Shown: one piece after another, positions 42,350-50,842 of the stretch
Position numbering within the stretch: position 1 is the first letter of the stretch
Layout of the letters: every line of letters starts with the position of its first letter
NCBI RefSeq assembly: GCF_001463765.1
Contig: NZ_BBWK01000021.1
Location: 44,429 to 108,428 of the forward strand
Direction of reading: 5' to 3'
From: Aureimonas sp. AU4
GTDB lineage: Bacteria > Pseudomonadota > Alphaproteobacteria > Rhizobiales > Rhizobiaceae
Length of the DNA stretch: 64,000 nucleotides
The notes under the pieces: model-generated
What the model was told of the DNA's origin: nothing
Seen by the model: the letters and a program-made list of their open reading frames with translations, nothing else
The model's database searches: none
Program-made: the position numbers and the translations under genes

Positions 42350-43150
42350 TCAGCGGGAATCGATGAGACGCAGGAACTCCGTCAGCTCGGCTTCGTCCAT
42401 GCGCACGAGATGCCGCTCCTCCGGAAAGGCCCCGCTGCGGACGTCGGCGGCGAATTCGCGGAAGGCTGCGACGCGCTCGGATTGCAGGCGCTCGTACTCG
42501 GTGGCGAAGTCGCGATAGACCTTGGAATGACGGGGCACGCGGCTGCGGTTTTCGCCGAGCACGTCCTCGGCGAAGAGATACTGCGCGTCGCATCCCGTGC
42601 CGGCCCCCATGGAAAGAAGGAGAAGCGAGGTGCGCTGCGAGATGGCACCCGCGACCTCGGCCGGCACGACCTCGATCTCGGCGCCGACGGCGCCGGCCGC
42701 TTCCAGCTCGCGCACGGCTTGCAGGATCGCGCTCGCGCTCTCGGCCGTCTTGCCGACCGCGCGCCAGCCGCCGGTCCAGGTCCGGCGCGACGGAATGAGG
42801 CCGACATGGCCGATCACGGGCACGGCCTCGTCGGCCATGCGCCGGATGGTGGCGACGCTGGCGCTGCAGTAGACGGCGTCGGCAGTGGCCTTGAGCATGC
42901 GGAACGACCAGCGCACGAAGTCGTCGGCGGTGCCGATCTCGAAGAAGTTCTCGCCGGGCATGGTGAAGAGGCCGGGGGCGGCGTCGCGATAGCGGGGGTC
43001 GAGAAGAAGGTCAGGCGGCACCGACACGATGTCGATCTCCGCCCGCTCGGCGGCCTCCGCCTCCTCGAGCGTGACGACGCGCAGCATGGTGAGCTGGCGC
43101 CGGCCCTTCAGGGCCCGCAGGTCGGCGACGGTCGGTCTCGTGCGGCTCAT
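42350..43150 (-). CDS. PanB-like protein (ketopantoate hydroxymethyltransferase family, divergent)
   Basis: A 266-residue TIM-barrel protein related to PanB. The segment VIGHVGLIPSRRTWTGGW near residue 112, the conserved Glu in AEIEVVPAEVAGAI near residue 155 and MGAGTGCDAQYLFAEDVLG near residue 185 match the family. However, the PanB metal motifs GDS-LG and DMPF, which supply the two magnesium-binding Asp residues, are replaced by VSVPPD and an ADAVYCSAS segment. It therefore probably does not make ketopantoate. It is the last gene of the moc-like operon, 11 bp after the ferredoxin reductase, so a role in sugar or C1 catabolism is more likely. Confidence 0.7.
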   Translation of the reverse strand: MSRTRPTVADLRALKGRRQLTMLRVVTLEEAEAAERAEIDIVSVPPDLLLDPRYRDAAPGLFTMPGENFFEIGTADDFVRWSFRMLKATADAVYCSASVATIRRMADEAVPVIGHVGLIPSRRTWTGGWRAVGKTAESASAILQAVRELEAAGAVGAEIEVVPAEVAGAISQRTSLLLLSMGAGTGCDAQYLFAEDVLGENRSRVPRHSKVYRDFATEYERLQSERVAAFREFAADVRSGAFPEERHLVRMDEAELTEFLRLIDSR

Positions 43151-43161
43151 GCGGGGGATCC

Positions 43162-44397
43162 TCAGGCGGCCAGAAGCGTCTTGAGCTTGGTCTCGGGCGC
43201 CGCCAGCGCGGCGGGCGGGGGCGCGGCACGCCGCGCGATCAGCATCTCGGCCAGGCGGATGTCACGGGCCACTACGTTGCCGACGCCGATGCCGCTGGCG
43301 GCGACCAGGCGCCCGTCGCCGTCCAGATGGAACAAGATGAAGCCGTCCTCACCCACCGGCCGGCGCACGGTCTCGCTCGCCTCGTCGGACAGCCCGGCGA
43401 TCTGGAGCGTCGCGTCGAACTGGTCCGACCAGAACCAGGGCACGAAGGCATGAGCCTCGCGGCGGCCCAGCATGTTGCGGGCGGCGAGCGCGCCCTGCTC
43501 CTGCGCGTTGCGCCAGGCCTCCAGGCGCACGCGGCGGCCGCCGTAGAGCGCGAGCGGGAAGCTGCAGCAGTCGCCCGCCGCGAGGATCGCGGGATCGTCG
43601 GTGCGCAAATGATCGTCCACGAGGATGCCGTTGTCGCAAGCCAGGCCCGCAGCCTCTGCGAGTTCGGTATGGGGCACGGCACCGACGCCGATCACCGCAA
43701 GGCCGCATTCGAGCCGCGTGCCGTCGCCGAGCTCCAGCGCGACGCCGTCCGGCGTATCCGCCACCGCGGCGATCGTCGCGCCCGTCAGCACCCGCACGCC
43801 GTGCCGGCGATGCAGCGCAAGGACGTGTTCGGACATATCCTGCGGAACGGCGCGCGCCAGAAGCCGGGACTGGGCCTCGATCACGGTGACGTCGAGGCCA
43901 CGCCCGCGCGCGGCCGCCGCCAGCTCCAGGCCGACGAAGCCACCTCCCACGATCGCGACCGACGAGACGGCGCCGAGCCGCGAGGCGAGCTTCGTCGCGT
44001 CGTCGTGGGTGCGCAGGTAAAGGGCGTGGGCGATCCCGTCCGCGAGCGGCAGGCGACGGGGCCGCGCGCCGGTTGCCAGAAGCAGGGTCTCGTAGGAGAG
44101 GCGGGTGCCGTCCGCGAGGCACACGCGGCGGGCGGCACGATCGATCGAGGCGACGGGCTGCGACAACAGGAGATGGATGCCGGCCTCGCGGAAGCGCGCG
44201 GGCTCGGCGATCGGCTTGGGCGCCGCGGCCATGCCGCCCGGCGCCAGGCGCTCCTTCGACAAGGGCGGTCGTTCGTAGGGCGGATGCGGCTCGTCGCCGA
44301 CCAGCGTCACCGGGCCGTCGTACCCCTCCTCGCGCAACGCGAAGGCGGCCCGCGCTCCGCACTCTCCCGCCCCCACGATCACCATCCCGGCCGACAT
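43162..44397 (-). CDS. FAD-dependent ferredoxin reductase (MocF-like)
   Basis: A 411-residue flavoprotein of the ferredoxin/rubredoxin reductase family. FAD is bound by VIVGAGECGARAAFALR near residue 6 and by AILAAGDCCSFP near residue 270; NAD(P)H is bound by VAIVGGGFVGLELAAAARG near residue 146. A C-terminal domain of about 85 residues follows. It should pass electrons from NADH to the Rieske ferredoxin encoded 5 bp upstream, which in turn serves the membrane hydroxylase. The order hydroxylase-ferredoxin-reductase equals mocDEF of rhizopine degradation. The start at 44397 was chosen because homology begins at MVIVGAG. Confidence 0.88.
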   Translation of the reverse strand: MSAGMVIVGAGECGARAAFALREEGYDGPVTLVGDEPHPPYERPPLSKERLAPGGMAAAPKPIAEPARFREAGIHLLLSQPVASIDRAARRVCLADGTRLSYETLLLATGARPRRLPLADGIAHALYLRTHDDATKLASRLGAVSSVAIVGGGFVGLELAAAARGRGLDVTVIEAQSRLLARAVPQDMSEHVLALHRRHGVRVLTGATIAAVADTPDGVALELGDGTRLECGLAVIGVGAVPHTELAEAAGLACDNGILVDDHLRTDDPAILAAGDCCSFPLALYGGRRVRLEAWRNAQEQGALAARNMLGRREAHAFVPWFWSDQFDATLQIAGLSDEASETVRRPVGEDGFILFHLDGDGRLVAASGIGVGNVVARDIRLAEMLIARRAAPPPAALAAPETKLKTLLAA

Positions 44398-44402
44398 CGC
44401 GT

Positions 44403-44717
44403 TCAGCCCAGGTCGATCAGGACGCGGCCGCCCTCGACGCGTACCGGGTAGGTCTTGAGATCGACGCAGATCGGCGCGCCCCGGCCCTGCCCCGTCTTGT
44501 AGTTGAAGCGGCCGTTGTGCTTGGGGCACTCGATCACGTCGTCCATGACGAGCCCGTCGGCCAGATGCACGCGCTCGTGCGTGCAGAGCCCGTCGGTCGC
44601 GAAATACTGGTCGTCCGGCGACCGGTAGATCGCAAAGGTCCGCCCGTCGTGGTCGAAGCGGATCACGTCCTCCTCGTCCACGTCGTCGGTGGCGCAGGCG
44701 TCGACCCAGGTGGTCAT
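44403..44717 (-). CDS. mocE: MocE-family Rieske 2Fe-2S ferredoxin
   Basis: A 104-residue soluble Rieske ferredoxin. The cluster ligands are Cys45-x-His47 (CTHERVH) and Cys64-x2-His67 (CPKHNGRF). It carries electrons between the flavoprotein encoded downstream and the membrane di-iron enzyme encoded 27 bp upstream. Small Rieske proteins in this exact gene order are named MocE after the rhizopine catabolism locus. The length is normal and nothing appears missing. Confidence 0.85.
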   Translation of the reverse strand: MTTWVDACATDDVDEEDVIRFDHDGRTFAIYRSPDDQYFATDGLCTHERVHLADGLVMDDVIECPKHNGRFNYKTGQGRGAPICVDLKTYPVRVEGGRVLIDLG

Positions 44718-44744
44718 GCGTGGGGTTCCTTTCGAGCCGGGCGG

Positions 44745-45839
44745 CTATTCGGCGGCGGCAAGCGTCGGCATGTCGTGGAACTCGCCGCGATAGGGGCGCG
44801 CGGAGGCAGGCAGGTCGCGCCGGAGGAAGTGGTCCTCGTAGCGCAGCTGCCGGAGCACCACGGGCCAGACCTCCCGGTAGGCGTGCCACATGGACGGGTT
44901 GGGCTCGGGCAGGTCGTGCCGGATCAGCGCATGCAGCTCGGGCAGCGCGTGGTAGGGCACCATCGGGAACATGTGGTGCTCCACGTGGTAGTTCATGTTC
45001 CAGTAGATGAACCGGCTGACCGGGTTCATGTAGACCGTGCGGGTGTTCAGCCGGTGGTCGGTCACGTCGTCGGCGAGGCCGATGTGCTGGAGAAGGCCCG
45101 TCAGCACCATGTGCCAGCTGCCGTAGAGGCGCGGCAGGCCGACCAGCACCAGCGGCAACCAGGATCGAAGGGCGATCGCGAGCGCGAGCGTGGCCGCGTA
45201 GATCGCGACGTGCCAGCGGGCCGCCACGACGGCGCGACGGTGCTCGCTTTCGGGCACGTAGCTCCGCTCCTCGGCGTCGAGGCCCCGGAACGCCTGCCGC
45301 ACGAGGCCCGGCAGGGCGTAGCGGAAGTCGAGCAAGCCCGTGAACATCAGCGCCGCACGCAGAAGATCCGGCGGGCGCATGATGGCGATCTCGGCGTCGC
45401 GGCCGACGATGATCGTGTCGGTGTGGTGGCGCGCGTGGCTCCAGCGCCAGGTCACGGGGTTTCGCATCAGCATGAAGGACGCGATCTGGTAGACCCAGTC
45501 GTTCATCCAGCGCGTGCGGAAGGCCGTGCCGTGGCCGCACTCGTGCCAGCGCGAGTCCGAGGCCGAACCGTAGAGGACGCCGTAGACAAGGAGAAACGGC
45601 ACGCACCACCACGTGCCCCAGAGCGCTATGATGCCGGCCGCCGAGGCCAGGAGCAGGCCCAGCCAGAGAACCGTGTCGCGGATCGCCGGTCCGTCGCGGC
45701 GCTGCATCAGCGCCTTCATGGTCTTGCGCGGCACGTCGGTGTGGTACCACTCGGCCGAGGCGAGACCCGTCTCGACCGCCCGTCGTCCGCTCTCGCCCGT
45801 CAGGCTGTAGTCGCGCTTTCTCAGCGTTTCGCCGGTCAT
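44745..45839 (-). CDS. Membrane di-iron desaturase/hydroxylase (MocD-like)
   Basis: A 364-residue integral membrane protein of the fatty-acid-desaturase superfamily. The three His boxes are HECGH (99-103), HARHH (135-139) and HVEHH (285-289), with about four transmembrane helices (for example IRDTVLWLGLLLASAAGII). It is likely an oxygenase using electrons from the adjacent Rieske ferredoxin and reductase. In rhizobia the MocD homologue, with MocE and MocF, removes the O-methyl group of 3-O-methyl-scyllo-inosamine. A lipid desaturase role is the alternative, but the sugar-catabolic operon argues against it. It lies 9 bp after the DUF4432 gene. Confidence 0.78.
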   Translation of the reverse strand: MTGETLRKRDYSLTGESGRRAVETGLASAEWYHTDVPRKTMKALMQRRDGPAIRDTVLWLGLLLASAAGIIALWGTWWCVPFLLVYGVLYGSASDSRWHECGHGTAFRTRWMNDWVYQIASFMLMRNPVTWRWSHARHHTDTIIVGRDAEIAIMRPPDLLRAALMFTGLLDFRYALPGLVRQAFRGLDAEERSYVPESEHRRAVVAARWHVAIYAATLALAIALRSWLPLVLVGLPRLYGSWHMVLTGLLQHIGLADDVTDHRLNTRTVYMNPVSRFIYWNMNYHVEHHMFPMVPYHALPELHALIRHDLPEPNPSMWHAYREVWPVVLRQLRYEDHFLRRDLPASARPYRGEFHDMPTLAAAE

Positions 45840-45848
45840 GGCGTCCTC

Positions 45849-47036
45849 CTATCTCCTGCCCTTTTCGCGCAGCGGCGCGAAGCGGCTTGAGGGTTCCGCG
45901 AAGCCGTCCTGCGGCGCCTTCGCGATCGCATCGATGCGCGCCTCGGCGCTCCCGATCGCTTCCGGCCCGTCGAGCACGCGGAAGGCGGCATCGTAGCGCC
46001 GCTCCTCGCCGTGCTCGAGCCAGATCATCTCGCCGCGCTCGCGCGCCGCGAGGTCGCCAAGCACATGGTGGGTCGAGGGCTCGATCCCGACCGCGTACAT
46101 GCCCGACTGGAAGTTCTGCCACTCGTAGAAGCAGGGCAGCTGGTTCTTGCGCGTCACGACCTCGAAGCCGAGGCCGAGGCGGTCGTTGACGAGCGCGACC
46201 GGCACCTCGCCTTCGTCGTCGACACCCAGCTCGTGCTGCCAGACCTGCTCGCGGAACGGGGCGGCCGGCGCCCCCATCCGGTTCCAGCCGACCCCTTGCG
46301 CCCGGTAGCGCTCGCCCGCATGCGAGGCCCACACGACGTCCCGCACCGGCGCCAGATAGCGCGCTCCCTCGTCGAGCAGCGGATAGCCGAGATTGACGTG
46401 GTAGAAGAACATGTGCGGCGTCGGGTTGAAGCCGTGGTTCACGACGCGGTCGCGGATGCGGATCTCGATGCCGCCGAGATCGGCCTCGATGCGGCGGTGG
46501 AGGTGAAGGTCCTCGCCGAAGTTGGTGGACTGGCGCACCACGCCTTCCGCCCAGAGAACGCAGTGCTCCCCGTCCCAGGTCTCGCCGTAGCCCGACAGCG
46601 TCGCGGGGATCGTGCCGACGCGCCCGTGCAGCGAGTGGCGCACGGTCCGCCGGCCGGGATAGTTGTAGTTCGAGGCGTCCACCGTCTGCGGCACGCCGGT
46701 ATGGTCGAGGCCGCAGGTGACGAGGAGCCCCGAGAAGGAGCGCGTGAAGGCGAGCCCCTCCTCTCCCTCGTAGTCGTGCAGGGCCGGATGGCGGAAGCCG
46801 GAGGGCGAATGCCAGGCGATGCCCTGCCCCTTGTACTCGCAGTCCGCGATGTCGAGCGCGCGGTCGATGAGGGCCGTGAAGCGGAGCCCCGAGCCGGTGC
46901 GGAACTCCAGGATGCGGATGCCGCGCTCGGTTCCGTCGGCGAGCTCCATCAGCCGCACGCCCGCGACCTGCGAGAGCAGGCCCATGCGCTCGCGCAGGTC
47001 GCGGCGGGTGAGCCGGGTGCCGTAGAGCTCGGCCAT
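45849..47036 (-). CDS. DUF4432 aldose 1-epimerase-like protein
   Basis: A 395-residue beta-sandwich protein of the DUF4432 group within the galactose mutarotase-like superfamily. Recognisable parts are GLRFTALIDRALDIADCEYKG, LLVTCGLDHTGVPQ and NPTPHMFFYHVNLGYPLLDE, with His residues at the expected sugar site. Such proteins occur in many sugar operons and probably bind or epimerise a carbohydrate; the reaction is not established. The start at 47036 begins the conserved MAELYGTRLTRRDLRE. It is 5 bp after the ABC ATPase gene and immediately upstream of the MocD-like gene. Confidence 0.75.
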   Translation of the reverse strand: MAELYGTRLTRRDLRERMGLLSQVAGVRLMELADGTERGIRILEFRTGSGLRFTALIDRALDIADCEYKGQGIAWHSPSGFRHPALHDYEGEEGLAFTRSFSGLLVTCGLDHTGVPQTVDASNYNYPGRRTVRHSLHGRVGTIPATLSGYGETWDGEHCVLWAEGVVRQSTNFGEDLHLHRRIEADLGGIEIRIRDRVVNHGFNPTPHMFFYHVNLGYPLLDEGARYLAPVRDVVWASHAGERYRAQGVGWNRMGAPAAPFREQVWQHELGVDDEGEVPVALVNDRLGLGFEVVTRKNQLPCFYEWQNFQSGMYAVGIEPSTHHVLGDLAARERGEMIWLEHGEERRYDAAFRVLDGPEAIGSAEARIDAIAKAPQDGFAEPSSRFAPLREKGRR

Positions 47037-47041
47037 GGCCG

Positions 47042-47866
47042 TCAGGCTCCCTCGTGCCCGGCGAGGGCCGGCACGGGATCGACGGCGCCGGGACGCTCGA
47101 TCGCGGCGCGCAGCTCGTGGTCCGACATGCCGGTGATGACCTCCTCGACCTTCTCGACCGTGGTGGTGCGCGGGTCGATGTCGTCGGCCACCACCCGCCC
47201 CTGGCGCATCACGACGATCCGGTCGACGACCTGGAAGACGTGGTGGATGTTGTGGGCGATGAAGATGCAGGAGTGTCCGGTGTCGCGGGCGTTGCGCACG
47301 AAGCGCAGGACCCCTTGCGTCTCGGCGACGCCCAGGTTGTTGGTGGGCTCGTCGAGGATGATCAGGTCGCTGTGGAAGTGCATGGCGCGCGCGATCGCCA
47401 CGGCCTGGCGCTCGCCGCCCGACAACGAGCCGATGGGCGTGCTCGGCGGGATGTTCTTGGTGATGCCGACGCGCCGCAGGAGGTCGCGCGCCACCGTCTC
47501 CATCGCCTCGTGGTCCATGCGGTTGAGGAAGCGCGGGCCCCGGATCGGCTCGCGCCCCAGAAACAGGTTGCGGGTGATCGAGAGTTGGGGAACGAGCGCC
47601 GAGTCCTGGTAGATCGTCTCGATGCCGTTGCGGATGGCGTCGCGCGTCGAGCGGATGTCCACCTTCTCGCCGCGGATCGAGATGTCGCCGGACGTCGGGC
47701 GCACGGCGCCCGACAGGATCTTGATGAGCGTCGACTTGCCCGCGCCGTTGTCGCCGAGAAGCCCGACGATCTCGTTGGGGAAGACCCGGAACGTCACGCC
47801 GTCGAGCGCGCGCACGCGCCCGTAGGACTTGGCGATCCGATCCATGAGGACGAGTTCGCGCGCCAT
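47042..47866 (-). CDS. Sugar ABC transporter ATPase, single-domain (FrcA type)
   Basis: A 274-residue ATPase. Walker A is GDNGAGKSTLIKIL near residue 35, the signature is LSGGERQAVAIARAM near residue 140, and Walker B is LIILDEPTNNLG. Unlike RbsA-type proteins it has only one ATPase module and so must act as a homodimer, as in the fructose importer FrcBCA of rhizobia. It sits between the permease gene (3 bp) and the DUF4432 gene (5 bp). Confidence 0.9.
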   Translation of the reverse strand: MARELVLMDRIAKSYGRVRALDGVTFRVFPNEIVGLLGDNGAGKSTLIKILSGAVRPTSGDISIRGEKVDIRSTRDAIRNGIETIYQDSALVPQLSITRNLFLGREPIRGPRFLNRMDHEAMETVARDLLRRVGITKNIPPSTPIGSLSGGERQAVAIARAMHFHSDLIILDEPTNNLGVAETQGVLRFVRNARDTGHSCIFIAHNIHHVFQVVDRIVVMRQGRVVADDIDPRTTTVEKVEEVITGMSDHELRAAIERPGAVDPVPALAGHEGA

Positions 47867-47869
47867 GGG

Positions 47870-48841
47870 TCAGGTTCCCGTCTGGTGGCGGCGCTCCAGG
47901 CCCGCGTGGAGGGCCATCATGGCCAGGATGATGGCGCCGATGAAGATGTTGTAGGCAAGGCCCGGCACGCCCACCATGACGATGCCGTTGCGCATGATGC
48001 GCAGGATGAAGATGCCGATGACGGTGCCCAGGATCGTGCCGCGCCCCCCGGTCAGCGCGGTGCCGCCGATCACCACCATCGCGATCACCTCCAGCTCGTA
48101 GCCGGTGCCGCTGTTGGGGTTGGCGGCCGAAGTGCGGATCGAGCTGATGATGCCGGCGAGCGCGGCGAGCCCCGAGGACAGGACGAAGAGCGCGACCTTG
48201 GTGCGGTCGACGTCGACGCCGCGCGCGCGCGCAGCATTCGGGTTGCCGCCCGAGGCCTGGATCCAGTTGCCGGCCTTCGTGCGGTTCAGCGTGTAGCCGA
48301 GGATGAGCGCGGCGGCCGCGAACCACAGGAGCGACATGTAGATGCGGAACGGCCCGACGTAGAAGTCGCCGACGAGAACCTGCGCCAGCCACAGGTCGCC
48401 CGCGTTCCAGGTGCGCTGGGGAAAGCCGTCGGTGATGAACAGCGCGGTGCCGCGCGCCACCAGGAGCATGCCGAGCGTCACCAGGAAGGACGGAATCTTG
48501 ATGCGCGTGACGAAGAGCCCGTTCACGAGGCCGATCGCGGCGGCCAGCGCCATGGCCGCCACGAAGGACACTTCGAGCGGCAGCGAGCCGGCATTGTAGA
48601 GCGTCCACATCACGACGGGCGAAAGGCCGAAGACCGAGCCGACCGACAGGTCGAACTCGCCCGACGTCATCAGGAGCGTCATGCCGAGCGCCACCAGTCC
48701 GAGCTCCACCGAGAAGGCGAGAGTGTTGGAGATGTTGAGCGGCGACAGGAACTGCGGGTTGATCGCGGTGAAGACGACGAGCTCCACCAGGAGCAGGACG
48801 AGCGGTCCGAATTCGGGCTTGGCGGTCAGGCGCTGGAGCAT
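47870..48841 (-). CDS. Sugar ABC transporter permease (RbsC/FrcC type)
   Basis: A 323-residue permease with eight to ten hydrophobic segments. The family signature LLMTSGEFDLSVGSVFGLS is near residue 58, and GGTALTGGRGTILGTVIGIF is near residue 235. It should form a homodimer with the FrcA-type ATPase. The first helices follow a short hydrophilic N-terminus (MLQRLTAKPEFGP). Confidence 0.9.
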   Translation of the reverse strand: MLQRLTAKPEFGPLVLLLVELVVFTAINPQFLSPLNISNTLAFSVELGLVALGMTLLMTSGEFDLSVGSVFGLSPVVMWTLYNAGSLPLEVSFVAAMALAAAIGLVNGLFVTRIKIPSFLVTLGMLLVARGTALFITDGFPQRTWNAGDLWLAQVLVGDFYVGPFRIYMSLLWFAAAALILGYTLNRTKAGNWIQASGGNPNAARARGVDVDRTKVALFVLSSGLAALAGIISSIRTSAANPNSGTGYELEVIAMVVIGGTALTGGRGTILGTVIGIFILRIMRNGIVMVGVPGLAYNIFIGAIILAMMALHAGLERRHQTGT

Positions 48842-48874
48842 GGTCGACCTTGGCGCGGAGGGCGGGGACTTCGG

Positions 48875-48904
48875 GCGGCCGCGGGACAGGCGCCCCGCGG
48901 CCGC
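48875..48904 (-). terminator. Hairpin after the moc-cluster binding-protein gene
   Basis: A perfect 11 bp inverted repeat, GCGGCCGCGGG with CCCGCGGCCGC, encloses an 8-base loop in the 72 bp between the binding-protein stop and the permease start (minus strand). It parallels hairpins at 10386-10414 and 60186-60218 and probably protects or partly terminates the upstream message. Confidence 0.6.
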
Positions 48905-48913
48905 TGGTGGCGG

Positions 48914-49846
48914 CTAGTTGCCTTCCATGACCTTGGCGTAGACGCCGGCTCCGTCCTTCTCGTAGAGGGCGCCGGTCGTGACGTTGAAGGCGGGCGGGAT
49001 GCCGTCGGAGGCCATCAGGGCCAGGCTCAGCGCGACGAAGCTCGTCGCCTGCGGGTCCTGCCACTGGGCGGCGTTGACGTAGCCCTCCTGAACCTCGGCC
49101 GTCGTGTCGAGCGAGTTGCCCCAGCCGACCGCCGGGATTTCGCCGGCCTTGACGCCGACCTGGTCGAAGACGCGCTTGATCGAGGCGGTGGCGAGGTCGC
49201 CGAGGCCGATGATGCCCTTGATGCGCTCGCGGTTGGCCGAGAGGTAGTCGCTCATGCGGGTGATCACCTCGGCCTGGTCGAGCGTCGTCTCGGTGATCTC
49301 GTATGTGATGCCGAGCGGCTCGAAGACCTGCTTGATGCCCTTCTCCTCTTCGACGCCGTAGCTCGCGCCCGGCACCTCGACGGGCATCCAGACGAAGTCG
49401 CCCTTCTTCACGAGGCCCTTGTCCACCAGATACTGCGCCCAGCCGCGACCGACCGAGACGAGGTCGGTGCCGACATAGGCCTGGAAGTTGGCGGCGGGGT
49501 CGGGCGTGTTGAAGTTGATGAGCGGGATGCCCGCGGCCTTGGCCTCCTTGACGATCTCGACGAGGCTGCCGGGATCGGGGCTGGTGGTGACGATGGCGTC
49601 GGCCTTGGCGGCGATGGCGGTGCGCAGCGCCTCCTGCTGCGAGGGCACGTCGCCGTTGTGGAACGACGTGTTGACCGTGTTGCCGGTGGACTTCGCCCAG
49701 GTCTCGGCGCCCTGCAGGAAGTAGGTCCAGACCGGATCGGCCGGGCCGCCGTGCGAGATCCAGTAGAGCGTCTTGGCATGGGCCAGCGCGGGGCTGGCCA
49801 GCGCGAGCAGGATCGCGCCAAGCATGAGTTGCAGTCTCTTGAGCAT
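48914..49846 (-). CDS. Sugar/rhizopine-type periplasmic binding protein (MocB/RbsB class)
   Basis: A 310-residue class B binding protein. The signal peptide is MLKRLQLMLGAILLALASPALAHA with cleavage near AHA-K. The mature part has the type 1 periplasmic fold (TLYWISHGGPADPVWTYFLQ; AIAAKADAIVTTSPDPG; AAGIPLINFNTPDP; IKGIIGLGDLATASI). The start at 49846 was chosen for the GGGAGGTGAG ribosome site and because it leaves a normal signal peptide; an upstream ATG at 49888 adds 14 charged residues. The cargo is probably an inositol, inosamine or other cyclic polyol, judged from the moc-like neighbours. Confidence 0.85.
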   Translation of the reverse strand: MLKRLQLMLGAILLALASPALAHAKTLYWISHGGPADPVWTYFLQGAETWAKSTGNTVNTSFHNGDVPSQQEALRTAIAAKADAIVTTSPDPGSLVEIVKEAKAAGIPLINFNTPDPAANFQAYVGTDLVSVGRGWAQYLVDKGLVKKGDFVWMPVEVPGASYGVEEEKGIKQVFEPLGITYEITETTLDQAEVITRMSDYLSANRERIKGIIGLGDLATASIKRVFDQVGVKAGEIPAVGWGNSLDTTAEVQEGYVNAAQWQDPQATSFVALSLALMASDGIPPAFNVTTGALYEKDGAGVYAKVMEGN

Positions 49847-49927
49847 CGCTCTCACCTCCCTTGAGGCCCTTTTCGGTTTTCGTGCCACCGGCCGGGCCCG
49901 GTCCGGCGGCTTATGGGATGCGTCGTC

Positions 49928-50842
49928 TCAGAGCCCGTGCGCGACGAACTTCTCGTCCAGGAAGCGCTTGGCGCGCGGCACGTCCGCCTCGTCGAGATGC
50001 TCGATGATGACGGGGATGTTGGGGTGCTTCTCGGACAGGCGCCTGAGGTAGAGGTCGTAGTTGAGCGCACCCGTTCCCGGCGCGTTGAGCACGATCTCGC
50101 CGACGCCCCGGAACGTGTGCGAGGCGAGCGCGTCGTCGTCGCCGATGTCGGCGTGCTTTTCCGACTTGTCGTCGCCCGCGCGCGCCACGTCCTTGGCGTG
50201 GGCAATGTGGATCTTGTCGCCCAGCGTGTCGAAGACCTGGTTCAGGACCCGGTCCATGTCGTCGATGTTGTGGCTCTCGAAGTAGTTGGTCGGGTCCATC
50301 AGGAGCCCGAGGCCTGGATGGTCGACCTGCGCGAACATGCGCACCGTCTCCTCGACCGAGCCCACCACGTTGTTGACGTAGGTCTCGAGCAGGAACATCG
50401 CGCCGTGGTCGTAGGCCTCGCGCGCCAACTCGGCGATCACGGCGCGGCAGGTCTCGAAGCCCTCCTCGGTGCGGTTCTTCGGGTCGCTCATCCACTCGGA
50501 TTCGGTGTTGTAGGTCCCGGTCTCGGAGATGACGTAGCGGCTGCCCAGAGCCCGCGCGTTGCGGATGATCTCCTTCAGCCGCTCCACGTTGGCGCGCCTG
50601 TGGTCGGGGTCGGGATGGATGATGTTGGTGTAGCCCGAGATCGCTGAGATCGGCAGGTCGTGGGCGCGGAACGTGTCGCGCACCCGCTTGCAGTTGTCCT
50701 TGCCGAGCTTGCCCGCCCCGAGGTCGACGTCCTTGAAGTGGAGGTCGAGCTGCACGGTGTTGAAGCCGTGGCCGCGGATCCGGCTCGCCGTCTCCTCCAG
50801 GCCATAGGGAAAATAGGCGGTGAAGATGCCGCTCTGCATCAT
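49928..50842 (-). CDS. TIM-barrel sugar isomerase/epimerase-like protein (AP endonuclease 2 superfamily)
   Basis: A 304-residue TIM-barrel protein. Metal-ligand segments typical of the superfamily are FLLETYVNNVVG (Glu), LLMDPTNYFESHN (Asp), KIHIAHAKDVA (His) and the C-terminal PVIIEHLDEADV (Glu). MocC of rhizopine degradation and IolE/IolI/IolH belong to the same superfamily. It overlaps the dehydrogenase gene by 4 bp and precedes the binding-protein gene by 81 bp. A step after oxidation of a cyclic polyol (dehydration or isomerisation) is likely. Confidence 0.8.
   Translation of the reverse strand: MMQSGIFTAYFPYGLEETASRIRGHGFNTVQLDLHFKDVDLGAGKLGKDNCKRVRDTFRAHDLPISAISGYTNIIHPDPDHRRANVERLKEIIRNARALGSRYVISETGTYNTESEWMSDPKNRTEEGFETCRAVIAELAREAYDHGAMFLLETYVNNVVGSVEETVRMFAQVDHPGLGLLMDPTNYFESHNIDDMDRVLNQVFDTLGDKIHIAHAKDVARAGDDKSEKHADIGDDDALASHTFRGVGEIVLNAPGTGALNYDLYLRRLSEKHPNIPVIIEHLDEADVPRAKRFLDEKFVAHGL

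Noticed and set aside
44745..45839. Annotating the three-His-box membrane enzyme simply as a fatty acid desaturase
   Set aside because: The family name would fit, but the coupled Rieske ferredoxin and reductase and the sugar-catabolic operon favour a MocD-type oxygenase; kept as an alternative only.
47054..49864. A 936-codon + strand frame
   Set aside because: It is antisense to the moc-cluster ATPase, permease and binding-protein genes; His/Asp/Arg-rich shadow composition.
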